Shown in pieces: positions 41,756 through 50,861 of a stretch of DNA of 56,146 bases. A program made the position numbers and the translations under genes. The stretch's first letter is position 1. The number at the start of each line of letters is the position of its first letter. The DNA comes from Candidatus Dojkabacteria bacterium (lineage in GTDB: Bacteria > Patescibacteriota > Dojkabacteria > SC72 > JAFGCJ01), in contig JAFGIK010000036.1 in assembly GCA_016929645.1 (NCBI GenBank), forward strand, positions 1 to 56,146, given 5' to 3'. A model generated the notes under the pieces. That model ran no database searches. It was not told the DNA's origin and worked only from the letters and a program-made list of their open reading frames with translations.

Positions 41756-44179
41756 TTATACAACAATCGTTACAATCCTACCCGGTACATAAATAAACTT
41801 CTTAATTTCGTTTCCCTCCATATATTTTTTGACATTATTATCTGAGATTGCAAGTTCCTTTACCTGATCCTCAGTCATACCCTCTGTAACATTTACTTTA
41901 CCTCGAACTTTACCATTGATTTGAACAGCAATCTCTTTTGCCTCATTTTTAAGAGAATTTTCATCAAACTTTGGCCACATTTGAGAATGAACGGAGAATT
42001 CCTGACCTAAAATATCCCAAAGTTCCTCAGCAGTGTACGGCATAAATACCGATGTCAAAAGAACAATCTTCTTTACAGATTCTTTAGAAATTTCAGATTT
42101 TTCAGCCTTATCAACACCATTTAAAAATTCCATTAACTTAGCAATAGCTGTGTTATACCCAAATTTAGCAATATCTTCAGAAACATTCTTAATCGTCTTG
42201 TTAACCAGAGATGAAATTTTATCAGAATCTTTCTGGCCAAAATCATCTTTATTTTCCGACACAAAACAGTAGAATCTCTCGATGAACCTTTTTACACCAA
42301 CTAAAGTATTCTCATTCCAAGCCATTGTTCCATCAAATGGTCCCATAAACATCAAATAAGTTCTTACCACATCAACACCATGTTTTTCTGCAACTTCATC
42401 AGGGATAATAACGTTTCCTCTGGATTTGCTCATTCTCTGACTATCAGGACCAAGAATCACACCATGAGACATTCTTCGATAATATGGTTCAGGAACAGAT
42501 TTTGGCACAACACCGAGATCCCATAAAAATTGATAGATAAAGCGAGAATACAATAAATGCAAGGTATTATGCTCATCACCACCGACATATACATCAACTG
42601 GCATCCAATACTCAAGTTTTTTCATATCTGCAAATGATTTGTCGTTATCTGGATCAAGATATCTCAGAAAATACCAATCACTACCAGCCCAATTAGGCAT
42701 AGTATCGGTCTCTCTTTTGGCAGAACCACCGCATTTAGGGCATGTCGTATTTACCCATTCTTCAATATTTGCCAATGGACTTTCACCTGTATCAGTCGGC
42801 TCATACTTCTCAACCTTTGGTAACTCAATTGGCAAGTTCTCTTCTTTTACAGGAACCCATCCGCATTTCTCACAATGAACCATAGGAATAGGCTCACCCC
42901 AATAATGCTGTCTTGAGAAAATCCAATCACGAAGATGATAATTAACAGCTTTGACACCAACACCTTTTTCACCAAGCCATTTAATAATTTTTGCAATTGC
43001 GTCCTTTGGAACCATACCTGTAAGAAAATCAGAATTGATCATCTCACCAGTATTTACATCAGTGTATGCTCCATCATCATAATTCCATTCAGTTTTTGAT
43101 TTAATTACAGGAATAATTTCAAGTCCAAATTTCTTCGCAAAATCATAATCACGCTGATCATGTGCAGGAACAGCCATAATGGCACCAGTTCCGTAAGTAG
43201 AAAGTACAAAATCAGAAATCCAAATAGGAATCTCTTTATTATTAACAGGGTTAATAGCATAAAAGCCCGAAAAAACACCAGTTTTTTCTTTCTGCAATTC
43301 AGATCGCTCTAATTCAGATTTCTTCTTTGATTCCTCAACATATTGCTTAATCTCTGGATTACTAATAACTTCTGAAACCAACCAATGCTCTGGTGCTACA
43401 ACCATAAAAGTGGCACCCCACAAAGTATCGGGCCTTGTGGTATAAACTTTCAATTTTTTATCAAAGCCTTTTATCTCAAAATCAACTTCTGCTCCTTCAC
43501 TTCTGTCAATCCAGTTAATTTGAGCAGCCTTAACTTTTTCAATAAAATTCGTCTTTTCCAAACCACTGATTAATCTATCAGCATAATCTGTAATTTTGAC
43601 AATCCACTGACTCAGATTCTTCTTAGTGGCAACTGCCCCACACCTTTCACACTTACCATCAACAACTTCCTCATTAGCAAGGCCTGTCTTGCAACTTGGA
43701 CACCAGTTTATTGGCTTTTCTTCCTTATACGCAAGACCTTTTTCAAAAAGTTTTATAAAAATCCATTGAGTCCACTTATAATAATTCGAATCTGTGGTAT
43801 TAACTTCTCTTGTCCAATCAAAAGAAAATGCAAGCTGCTTCATTTGATTTTTAAATGTGGCCGTATTCTGATCCGTTGCTTTCGACGGATGAATTCCCGT
43901 CTTAATTGCATAATTCTCAGTAGGTAAACCAAAAGCATCCCATCCCATAGGGAAAAGAACATTAAAACCACTCATCCTTTGATATCGTGCATAAACATCA
44001 GCACCGGTCATTGTGAAAGCGTGGCCAATATGAAGACCCTCACCTGAAGGATAAGGAAACTCTACCAAGACATATTTTTTCTGTTTTTTGGAAAAATCTT
44101 CAGCTTTATAAAGGAGATCAGCAGATGCCCATTTTTCTTGCCATTTAGATTCTATTTTCTTTGAGTCCATCTTGCTCAT
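41756..44179 (-). CDS. leuS: Leucyl-tRNA synthetase
   Basis: 807 residues, full length. Class I signatures: PSGEGLHIGHAFTMTGADVY near residue 43, KMSKS as RMSKSRGNVI near 585, the CP1 editing domain (~220-400; TRPDTLWGATFMVVAPEH, and GTGAIMAVPAHDQRDYDFA with the Asp that limits editing) and two zinc-binding parts (CPSCKTGLANE with CERCGA, and CEKCGW with CPKCGG). C-terminal anticodon and tail domains are complete. It has an extended -10 promoter about 130 bases upstream. Confidence 0.97.
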   Translation of the reverse strand: MSKMDSKKIESKWQEKWASADLLYKAEDFSKKQKKYVLVEFPYPSGEGLHIGHAFTMTGADVYARYQRMSGFNVLFPMGWDAFGLPTENYAIKTGIHPSKATDQNTATFKNQMKQLAFSFDWTREVNTTDSNYYKWTQWIFIKLFEKGLAYKEEKPINWCPSCKTGLANEEVVDGKCERCGAVATKKNLSQWIVKITDYADRLISGLEKTNFIEKVKAAQINWIDRSEGAEVDFEIKGFDKKLKVYTTRPDTLWGATFMVVAPEHWLVSEVISNPEIKQYVEESKKKSELERSELQKEKTGVFSGFYAINPVNNKEIPIWISDFVLSTYGTGAIMAVPAHDQRDYDFAKKFGLEIIPVIKSKTEWNYDDGAYTDVNTGEMINSDFLTGMVPKDAIAKIIKWLGEKGVGVKAVNYHLRDWIFSRQHYWGEPIPMVHCEKCGWVPVKEENLPIELPKVEKYEPTDTGESPLANIEEWVNTTCPKCGGSAKRETDTMPNWAGSDWYFLRYLDPDNDKSFADMKKLEYWMPVDVYVGGDEHNTLHLLYSRFIYQFLWDLGVVPKSVPEPYYRRMSHGVILGPDSQRMSKSRGNVIIPDEVAEKHGVDVVRTYLMFMGPFDGTMAWNENTLVGVKRFIERFYCFVSENKDDFGQKDSDKISSLVNKTIKNVSEDIAKFGYNTAIAKLMEFLNGVDKAEKSEISKESVKKIVLLTSVFMPYTAEELWDILGQEFSVHSQMWPKFDENSLKNEAKEIAVQINGKVRGKVNVTEGMTEDQVKELAISDNNVKKYMEGNEIKKFIYVPGRIVTIVV

Positions 44180-44309
44180 CTTTATAAAGATTAAAATTAT
44201 GTAAATTTTTTATTGAACGAAAAAATGAGGGATTACGAAAAATATTAATAAGAAAAGTACACACATATCTTTAAGAATTCCCGCACCAAATCATAGTTCA
44301 ATGAGATAC

Positions 44310-44318
44310 ATTATATCA
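44310..44318 (-). promoter_or_regulatory. Extended -10 promoter of leuS
   Basis: Minus strand TGATATAAT (44318-44310). Transcription would begin near 44303, leaving a ~125-base leader before leuS. No T-box consensus is visible in that leader. Confidence 0.45.
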
Positions 44319-44409
44319 AAATTTGGTTAAAACAGTAATTATGATGACAGATAACATCCTATAGCTTGTCAATCAAAATCAGAATCCAGTCATTCTCAGC
44401 AAAAATGCC

Positions 44410-44976
44410 TTAAGTGCAGTTAGCATAGCAAAGAAAAACCTTACCACGGATAGCGTTTTTTTGCACAACACTTTTTAGAGAAACCTCTCTGTTATCACCA
44501 CTGATAAGAAATTCATTATCAGAAAGCTCATAACCAAAAGAACAATCACCAAAATCGCTCTCAAGGAAAGCCTTACCAAAATCCGGATCAGAATCCGCAT
44601 ACATATCCTCGTTCTCTTCTTCTCCATCTATCATAAGTATGCCATCAGCAAACTGAATTTTTTCACCAGGAAGACCGACAACCCGTCCAATATATAATTT
44701 ACCTTTATTATAATAGGTGACAATATCCCCACGATTAAAATTCTTCCTCAAAGAATTCATTGATAAAACATAGGACCCATCTTTGAAAGTCGGGTCCATA
44801 CTGCTTCCCACTACTTCATTGGTACCAAACATGTTTAATCCCAAGAACAATAAACCACCCAAAACCAAAAGTATCATTAGACCTACTGGTAAAAAGATAC
44901 CAACCAGCAATAAGCTTTTGTTTACCTTAACTTTTTGCAAATTGTTCATTCTTTCCATTTTGGACTTTAATTTCAT
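44410..44976 (-). CDS. lepB: Signal peptidase I-like protein with altered catalytic dyad
   Basis: 188 residues: one membrane anchor (~22-48), then the S26 fold. The nucleophile box is intact (NEVVGSSMDPTFKDGSYVL, Ser near 57), RGDIVTYY follows, and the late box SGDNREVSLKS is present. However the general-base segment reads LYIGRVVGLPGEKI where the family has YIKRVIGLPGD, so the catalytic Lys is Gly near residue 95. Either another Lys nearby (NKGK) takes over or the protein is not a standard signal peptidase. Fold assignment is firm, activity uncertain. Confidence 0.75.
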   Translation of the reverse strand: MKLKSKMERMNNLQKVKVNKSLLLVGIFLPVGLMILLVLGGLLFLGLNMFGTNEVVGSSMDPTFKDGSYVLSMNSLRKNFNRGDIVTYYNKGKLYIGRVVGLPGEKIQFADGILMIDGEEENEDMYADSDPDFGKAFLESDFGDCSFGYELSDNEFLISGDNREVSLKSVVQKNAIRGKVFLCYANCT

Positions 44977-45076
44977 GAAAATCTAATCAAAGTTTTATTT
45001 AATAATTAATATTGAGTTAAATATTTTAATCATTATATACGTAGCCAGTCAATAAAACAGCACCACAAAAAGACCA

Positions 45077-45895
45077 TTAACCTTCAGGCACAAACTTTTC
45101 AAAAAGCGGCATATCTTCACCAATGTTCCAAAAATGGTCAAACATTTGCTTTTGGAGATGGAACATCTGATCGTTATGAATCTCAATTGCCATATAATCC
45201 TCGTTTAAAAAATGTGAAAAAACAACAATATCATCATACAAATAAATATCGTGCTTTATTTCAAGAACCTTTGGTGAAATATACCTTTCCTTATGAATTT
45301 CCTTCATTTCTTCCGGATATTGAGACCACAATGTACCGTCTTCAATAGTATTCGACAGCTCAAAACTATATATTTTTCGATTGAACAACTCACGATGTAT
45401 CAGACTTGCATAATCTGCTCCAAGTATGAGTTTCCAGTCAAGATAGCCTAATTGATAAATCTTTTTATTTTTAGATTTCGTACAGTTCCATATTACCTGT
45501 TTAATACCTTCCACTCCTCGGTATAAGTGCGCTAATGAAGAACAACTCGACTGAGACATAGAACTTTGAAGCTTCATTATAGTTGTTTGTAAACAACTTT
45601 TAACCTTAGACAATTTCTGTTGTTCAGTATTATAAATCATTTTCAGAAATTCAGGATCTTGAGCAGAAAAATATGATTTCTTTTCCTCATAAAGCGGTTT
45701 AATCAAACCTTTTTTTATAATTTCCTCCAAAGCCCTATATACAGAAGCACGGTTTATACCAGTTTCCCTGGAGATCTGTAAAACACTTAAGCCTGGTTTT
45801 CTTAATAAAGTTTTATATATTTTTATTTGTTTCACATTCAACCCTAGTAGGATAAGAGTCTGATCTACATTTGATTCAACAATTCTGTTCGACAT
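45077..45895 (-). CDS. TrmB-type transcriptional regulator
   Basis: 272 residues from the ATG at 45895 (MSNRIVESNVD). The winged helix includes LGLNVKQIKIYKTLLRK, SVLQISRETGINRASVYRAL and IIKKGLIKPLYEEKK. A coiled coil follows, then an effector-type domain with HLYRGVEGIKQVI and SHFLNEDYMAIEIHNDQM, as in PLD-like TrmB proteins. The longer frame begins at a TTG that overlaps a CATAAT -10 region. Divergent from the dehydrogenase-like gene, the probable target. Confidence 0.75.
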   Translation of the reverse strand: MSNRIVESNVDQTLILLGLNVKQIKIYKTLLRKPGLSVLQISRETGINRASVYRALEEIIKKGLIKPLYEEKKSYFSAQDPEFLKMIYNTEQQKLSKVKSCLQTTIMKLQSSMSQSSCSSLAHLYRGVEGIKQVIWNCTKSKNKKIYQLGYLDWKLILGADYASLIHRELFNRKIYSFELSNTIEDGTLWSQYPEEMKEIHKERYISPKVLEIKHDIYLYDDIVVFSHFLNEDYMAIEIHNDQMFHLQKQMFDHFWNIGEDMPLFEKFVPEG

Positions 45896-45966
45896 ATCGT
45901 ACAACAATTATGTTAATTACGGCCTTCATTATAAAATTTAGCATTAATTTGTTCAAGTAATCAAAC

Positions 45967-46920
45967 ATGGAAATATATATACAATCAAATAAAACTTTAT
46001 TTAGCAGAGCTATTAATGATATTTCGAAAAAGTCGCCAGACAAACAGAAAAACATAAAATTCATTAATATTCCATTAATTATTCAAAAATTAGGGCTTTT
46101 TCCCAAAATATACGAATCAGATGACAAAAAAATATTAGGCGTGGCTGATCCACACGAACTAGGCTGGGATTTATCATCAAAACAAATCAAAAGTATTAGA
46201 AATCTAAAATCAATTTGTACAAAATCAAGTTATATCGAATATATTGATCTCAAATTATGCCGTGAAAAAAGAATTAGCGTAAAAAATAATCCAGGTATAA
46301 ATTCACAATCAGTTGCAGAATATGCCATATGGATGATGCTTTCTCTTGCACGAAGGCTACCCCAACAGATAAATAATAAATTCGTAAGTGAATATGATGA
46401 AAAAGATGAACAAACCGAAATTTCTGGGAAAACCGCCGGAATATTTGGCCTTGGGAAAATTGGAAGTCGAATTGCAAAAATGAGCAAAGGGTTAGGAATG
46501 AAAGTCATTTATTGGAGTAGAAAGAGCCGTGAAAAGAACTATAAATATGTAGCAATTGAGAAATTAATGAAAACTTCAGATTTCATTTTCAACTGCCTGG
46601 ATTTAAATAAAGATACAATGGGATTTTTTAATCAAGAATTACTAAAATTGATGAAGAGTAATGCATATTTTATAAGTGTAATGGGAGGCATGGGATATGG
46701 AATCGAAGACAATGATTATTTATGCAAAGCTGTTATAAAGGGGAAAATTGCGGGTTTTTCTATAGAAAAAGAACATGAAAAAAATTATAAAATAATGAAA
46801 ATACCTGCTGGCACGAATATATTTATTCCTTCAAGCCTGGCATTTTTCACAAAAGAAGCAAACGAAAGAGCGTATTTGCATTTTATAGAAAATATTTGCG
46901 AAGAAGTAAAAAAGAGTTAA
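45967..46920 (+). CDS. D-2-hydroxyacid dehydrogenase-like protein lacking catalytic residues
   Basis: 317 residues. The NAD-binding half is clear: SVAEYAIWMMLSLARRLP (~117) and KTAGIFGLGKIGSRIAK (~155-171) with GxGxxG, followed by MKVIYWSRKSR and the paired DFIFNCLDLN. Two catalytic positions are lost: the Arg of the family NxxRG segment is replaced in FISVMGGMGYGIED, and the His of TPH is Ser in FIPSSLAFFTKEAN. It may bind NAD and a ligand without oxidoreductase activity, or use other residues. It shares a short intergenic region with a TrmB-type regulator. Confidence 0.65.
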   Translation: MEIYIQSNKTLFSRAINDISKKSPDKQKNIKFINIPLIIQKLGLFPKIYESDDKKILGVADPHELGWDLSSKQIKSIRNLKSICTKSSYIEYIDLKLCREKRISVKNNPGINSQSVAEYAIWMMLSLARRLPQQINNKFVSEYDEKDEQTEISGKTAGIFGLGKIGSRIAKMSKGLGMKVIYWSRKSREKNYKYVAIEKLMKTSDFIFNCLDLNKDTMGFFNQELLKLMKSNAYFISVMGGMGYGIEDNDYLCKAVIKGKIAGFSIEKEHEKNYKIMKIPAGTNIFIPSSLAFFTKEANERAYLHFIENICEEVKKS

Positions 46921-46989
46921 TTAGTTTAATTTGGCCTTGCGTCAACAAAAAGGCTGGAAAATATTATCAAAAATGACAAGACAATAGAC

Positions 46990-47898
46990 TTATCCAAATA
47001 TTCTTTTGTTCTGAACTTCCAGATATTTATTTTTTCCCCATAACCTCACCATCCTTTCAGTCACAGGTTTGGCCAAAGCCCAGTTTAAAAGAAAAATAGA
47101 CTTTAATGAGGTTGCCAAAGCATCACTGCAAATTTTCATTCCCCATACCTCATTTTCATCTGCACTTGCGATTCGGACATAACGATCCTTAATAGAAATT
47201 CGAAGGCGCATATCAAAAACTGGATTATCAATATATCTAATCTCTGTTTTTATTAAATATTCAGGATCGCGATTCCATTGATAAGAAATAACATGTTTTG
47301 CCCAATCATTAAGACATACAAGCTCACGATCAATTGATTTTCGATGACGACGAACACGATTATCAGACGTTACAATTTTATTTAAAACTTTCTGTCCGAA
47401 AACATCAGTTGGCACCAAATTATCCCAAGCATATTGATCTAGATCCACCGCATATAACTCCTTGTCATTGTAAATTTGTATCAATCCATCAATGCCTGGA
47501 AAAAATTGAAAATCCACGTCATTCTTTTTATCGTGAAAAATACCCCTAAGCCACGGCAGAATCTCAACAATATCAACTTCAAGCTTAACAAGATCTTTTT
47601 GCTTTTCCCTTGTTATTTTTCTAAGCAAAGACGGATTTTTAGCTCTAACCAAAGTCTGGTATTTTGTTATTCCGTCACTCTGTTCAAGTTCAACTAAACC
47701 CTTAAGTGACAAGTTCATTAAAACATCATATATGGAAGATCTTGGAATCCCGGTTAATTTTGAAATTTCAGTAGGATTCAGCCCATCATTTTTAATAGCA
47801 ACAACATATACTTTAATTTCCTTTTCATTAAGACCAAATTTCTTTAGAGTCCGAACTACCAATGGATTAGATTTACTAAGGTCATTAACTTTATTCAT
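46990..47898 (-). CDS. TrmB-type transcriptional regulator
   Basis: 302 residues from the ATG at 47898 (MNKVNDLSKSNPLVV). Winged helix with KFGLNEKEIKVYVVAIKNDG, TEISKLTGIPRSSIYDVLM and LSLKGLVELEQ, then an effector region (FFPGIDGLIQIYNDKELYAV). The frame is open to 48057, but that extension reads through a perfect hairpin and the opposite gene's promoter, so it is not used. TAAAAT (47911-47906) lies seven bases before the ATG, giving a leaderless mRNA. Divergent from an MFS transporter. Confidence 0.78.
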   Translation of the reverse strand: MNKVNDLSKSNPLVVRTLKKFGLNEKEIKVYVVAIKNDGLNPTEISKLTGIPRSSIYDVLMNLSLKGLVELEQSDGITKYQTLVRAKNPSLLRKITREKQKDLVKLEVDIVEILPWLRGIFHDKKNDVDFQFFPGIDGLIQIYNDKELYAVDLDQYAWDNLVPTDVFGQKVLNKIVTSDNRVRRHRKSIDRELVCLNDWAKHVISYQWNRDPEYLIKTEIRYIDNPVFDMRLRISIKDRYVRIASADENEVWGMKICSDALATSLKSIFLLNWALAKPVTERMVRLWGKNKYLEVQNKRIFG

Positions 47899-47917
47899 AA
47901 AGGATATTTTACTGCAA

Positions 47918-47966
47918 GTGCCGGGGTTTGTCGAAAGTGTTCGACACTTTCGACAAACCCCGGCAC
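47918..47966. promoter_or_regulatory. 23-bp perfect hairpin forming a symmetric divergent promoter/operator
   Basis: Arms at 47918-47940 and 47944-47966 are exact reverse complements around TCG. Each arm carries TCGACA, one mismatch from the -35 consensus. On the minus strand it lies 17 bases before TAAAAT (47911-47906) of the TrmB-type gene; on the plus strand (47950-47955) it is 18 bases before an extended -10 TGATACAAT (47971-47979) of the MFS gene. So one palindrome may supply both promoters and the regulator's binding site. It is not a terminator, because both genes point away from it. Confidence 0.6.
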
Positions 47967-48035
47967 CCAGTGATACAATCCCAACATCTGCCAACAAGCC
48001 TAAAACAACATATCGTTCACAAATACGTAGACGAA

Positions 48036-49238
48036 ATGAGTAATAAAATACCAACAAAACTGAAAATGATTTACCTGATAACCTTTCTTGGAGAACTCTA
48101 CCTCATCATCCCAATCTGGATATTTTTCTATCAAAGGGTTCTAACCTTTGAACAGATTGCCCTTATAACTTCAATTCAACAGCTCACTGCAGTCTTATTT
48201 GAACTGCCGACAGGAGCATTCGCTGACCTCTTCGGCAAAAAGAAAACTCTAATTATATGCTACTTTTTGTACTCAATATCACTGCTTTTCATGCCATTCG
48301 GATTTGCGTTTATTTACTTCATAATCCTAGAAATCATTAAAGGTATAGCAAAAGCAATGTATTCCGGCACATTTGAAGCGTTTGTTTATGACACATTAAA
48401 AGATCAAAACAAGGAAAAAGAATATCCGAAAATCACAGCAAACATGACTACAATTTCGTGGGTCGCCCTTATTATCGCTGGCGTCTTAGGAGGGTTTATG
48501 TATGAAATATGGTATGGCCTACCATATATTGTCCTCGGAATAATTTACGTAATTATTACCATTATAATGATATTTTTCACCACAGAACCAAATACAGACA
48601 CGATAAAATATAGCCTCAAAAGCTACATATCTCAGAACACAAAAGGATTTAAGGAACTCTTTGCATCTTTCAAGACGTCAACTATTGTTTTAATCCTTGC
48701 TATAGTAACCTTTGGATACTATGTTGCTTCAGAACTTCTCGGCATATCTCAAGCCAAAGAATATGGAATGAACGGAATACAGGTTGGTTTTCTATTTTCA
48801 ATCGGCTATCTATTTTCTGCAGTTGCATCTCAATTTTTCCCAAAATTACTCAAGAAATTTGGTAATAAAATACTATTCACAGTATCAACAACAATGCTGA
48901 TTCTATCCTTCTTGCTAGCAAAATTTGTAAGTCCAGTACTTGGTGCAATGCTAATTATCATGCGAATATCGTCTTCTACTACATTTTCAAACCTTAGAAC
49001 AGTAAAGGTTAATTCCCTGGTAAGCTCGAAAAATAGGGCTACCGCACTATCCTCGTTCTCTTTAATGTACGTATCAGCCTACATTATTACAGCCTATTTT
49101 GCAGGAAAATATATTGAGGCGAAATCACCAAATGAATTTGCCTTTTTAATAGGAATAATCGTAACAATAATGGCAGGATTTTTAGGATTTATCAGTATTT
49201 TTGGGAGGTCTATTCGGACAAATTCGAAGGAGGTTTGA
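48036..49238 (+). CDS. Major facilitator superfamily transporter
   Basis: 400 residues from the ATG at 48036 (MSNKIPTKLKMIYLITFLG), about 12 membrane segments. The cytoplasmic loop 2 motif is recognisable: LPTGAFADLFGKKKTLIICY (~57-76). Substrate unknown; the sequence type is that of MFS drug or metabolite exporters. The longer frame from 47928 starts within the palindrome and is rejected. Probably controlled by the divergent TrmB-type regulator. Confidence 0.85.
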   Translation: MSNKIPTKLKMIYLITFLGELYLIIPIWIFFYQRVLTFEQIALITSIQQLTAVLFELPTGAFADLFGKKKTLIICYFLYSISLLFMPFGFAFIYFIILEIIKGIAKAMYSGTFEAFVYDTLKDQNKEKEYPKITANMTTISWVALIIAGVLGGFMYEIWYGLPYIVLGIIYVIITIIMIFFTTEPNTDTIKYSLKSYISQNTKGFKELFASFKTSTIVLILAIVTFGYYVASELLGISQAKEYGMNGIQVGFLFSIGYLFSAVASQFFPKLLKKFGNKILFTVSTTMLILSFLLAKFVSPVLGAMLIIMRISSSTTFSNLRTVKVNSLVSSKNRATALSSFSLMYVSAYIITAYFAGKYIEAKSPNEFAFLIGIIVTIMAGFLGFISIFGRSIRTNSKEV

Positions 49239-49253
49239 GACCGAGACTCAACT

Positions 49254-49502
49254 TCATGAAATTTTAACCCCTAATTCCTTAATCTTGTCCTCTCTCGATA
49301 ATTTCTTAATTTGAACTTCACGCCTCAATGCCAAGGATTTATCCTTAAACTTTTCTTTATGTATCAATCTAAAAGGCAAGCGGGAATTAACATATTTCGA
49401 ACCTTTACCACTTCTGTGAGCCAACATACGACGGGGAATATTATTGGTTATACCTGTATATAAAGATTTATCGCAACACAATAAAACATATAAATAGTAC
49501 AT
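49254..49502 (-). CDS. GIY-YIG nuclease domain protein (UPF0213 type)
   Basis: 82 residues: YYLYVLLCCDKSLYTGITNN (GIY-YIG as YLYVL and YTGI), then IPRRMLAHRSGKGSKYVNSR (catalytic Arg and His region), LIHKEKF and LALRREVQIKKLSREDKIKE with the metal-binding Glu. Short stand-alone members are widespread; the cellular substrate is unknown. Convergent with the MFS gene. Confidence 0.9.
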   Translation of the reverse strand: MYYLYVLLCCDKSLYTGITNNIPRRMLAHRSGKGSKYVNSRLPFRLIHKEKFKDKSLALRREVQIKKLSREDKIKELGVKIS

Positions 49503-49525
49503 TATACGCTTAATACCAACAAAGT

Positions 49526-50149
49526 TTACTTTTTGATATCTTTTATCTTGGAAACTATATTATCAGCCTCACCAGATTCTATCTCAGCCTTTCTATCTTT
49601 CAAATGTCCCTCAAAAATGGACCTTGCCGTATCTGTAAAAAACTTGTTTTTACTTCTATATTCAAAAACAGTTGTTGGTGAAAGGCCATATGATACTACG
49701 TTACTGTAAAAGCCCTCTTTATAAGTATCAGACAGATTATCTGCATCAACCATACAAGCAATTTCTGTATCTCCATTAGGTTCTTTAGATTTGTGGTTAA
49801 TAACTACCCTTATAATCGAATTTATTAGCTCCTTGGAATATCCAAGCTCTTCAAGTACTTCTTTGATTATTTCTGGTGCTTTCTCCAAATGCAGTTTTTC
49901 AGCAATTTCCTTATCTTCACCCTTCACATCAGCTTGATATTTTTCTGGAACATTTACCCAACCAATATCATGAAGCATAGCAGCAGGTATCAAAACATCC
50001 TTATTCCCACCCTCCCCTGCAATAATTTCCTCCATAGCTAGTGTGACCAGTTTGGAATGCAAAACATAATCCTTTTTCCCAACACCTTTTAATTTCGCAG
50101 TAACAACATTCCAAACATTTTCATACTTAGTGTCCATATTCATGAACAT
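49526..50149 (-). CDS. HD-domain phosphohydrolase
   Basis: 207 residues, possibly starting at an internal Met (MNMDTKYEN, 50143, or MDTKYEN, 50137). HD-fold metal ligands: LHSKLVTLAMEEI (first His), AAMLHDIGWVNVP (HD near residue 72), VVINHKSKEP and ACMVDADNLSD (late Asp). Such single-domain proteins hydrolyse nucleotides or cyclic nucleotides; no more specific family is clear. Confidence 0.75.
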   Translation of the reverse strand: MFMNMDTKYENVWNVVTAKLKGVGKKDYVLHSKLVTLAMEEIIAGEGGNKDVLIPAAMLHDIGWVNVPEKYQADVKGEDKEIAEKLHLEKAPEIIKEVLEELGYSKELINSIIRVVINHKSKEPNGDTEIACMVDADNLSDTYKEGFYSNVVSYGLSPTTVFEYRSKNKFFTDTARSIFEGHLKDRKAEIESGEADNIVSKIKDIKK

Positions 50150-50241
50150 TAAAATTTAGTTAAATACAAAAATTATACTGACATTATTAGTAATCTCAGA
50201 AATAGTCAAATTTTGCTCGCCAATTAAATAAAAACAAAATT

Positions 50242-50841
50242 TCACTTATTTGTAGCCTTAGTTAGGTATTTATTATCCATTCCTTCAGCAAAAAGTCGAT
50301 CTAATTCGGACACATAACTTGATATAAAATCAAAATGGAAGTTTCGGATTATATTTATTTCAACATTATACATTTTGAATATCCATTTATGCGTATTACC
50401 TTTTTGCTTCAAGTCTACAAGCTCAAAAATTACTGCAGTACAATCTGCTATTTCTAATATATCTCTCTCAAGATCAGATAATTCTGGTACATCAATATCG
50501 CCATCTTTAATAAGAGCCTGCGTAGCCTTATTTTCAGCAAATTTATGTACCTGCCTAATATCCTGATCAAAATATGATTGATAAGAACGACTTCGAGAAG
50601 GTATATCACCAATTATTGCCTCACTCCAATCATGTATTAGTGCACCTGTTAACAAATTGCCAACATTGATTTCCCCTTTGAACTTAGAACACAACAACAA
50701 AACAATTGAACTAACACGAAATGAGTGACCTGCAATACTATCAAGGCTTTCTGAAGGGATTCCAGCAAAAAGATTAGGTCCAATTCTTTTAACATACTTA
50801 AGATTATTCAAACACTGTAAAACATCAAAAATTTCTTTCAT
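50242..50841 (-). CDS. HD-domain protein, YfbR/HDDC2-like nucleotidase
   Basis: 199 residues: SIAGHSFRVSSIVLLLCS (~33-50, first His), TGALIHDWSEAIIGDIPSR (~66-84, HD with the following E...GD), and ERDILEIADCTAVIFELVD with the last Asp. This order is that of HDDC2/YfbR deoxynucleoside 5'-monophosphatases. Metal-dependent dNMP hydrolysis is the likely activity. No partner genes nearby except other small enzymes. Confidence 0.75.
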   Translation of the reverse strand: MKEIFDVLQCLNNLKYVKRIGPNLFAGIPSESLDSIAGHSFRVSSIVLLLCSKFKGEINVGNLLTGALIHDWSEAIIGDIPSRSRSYQSYFDQDIRQVHKFAENKATQALIKDGDIDVPELSDLERDILEIADCTAVIFELVDLKQKGNTHKWIFKMYNVEINIIRNFHFDFISSYVSELDRLFAEGMDNKYLTKATNK

Positions 50842-50861
50842 AATTAGGATGGTGGATTAAA

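Noticed and set aside
44180-44309. T-box leader upstream of leuS
   Set aside because: The leader contains GGTGCGGGA, vaguely like a T-box, but the consensus and antiterminator layout are absent.
47928-48035. N-terminal extension of the MFS transporter
   Set aside because: It begins inside the palindrome with TTG; the membrane protein starts naturally at MSNKIPTKLK.
47899-48057. N-terminal extension of the TrmB-type regulator (frame open to 48057)
   Set aside because: It would translate a perfect hairpin and the promoter of the divergent MFS gene; family proteins start where the internal ATG is.
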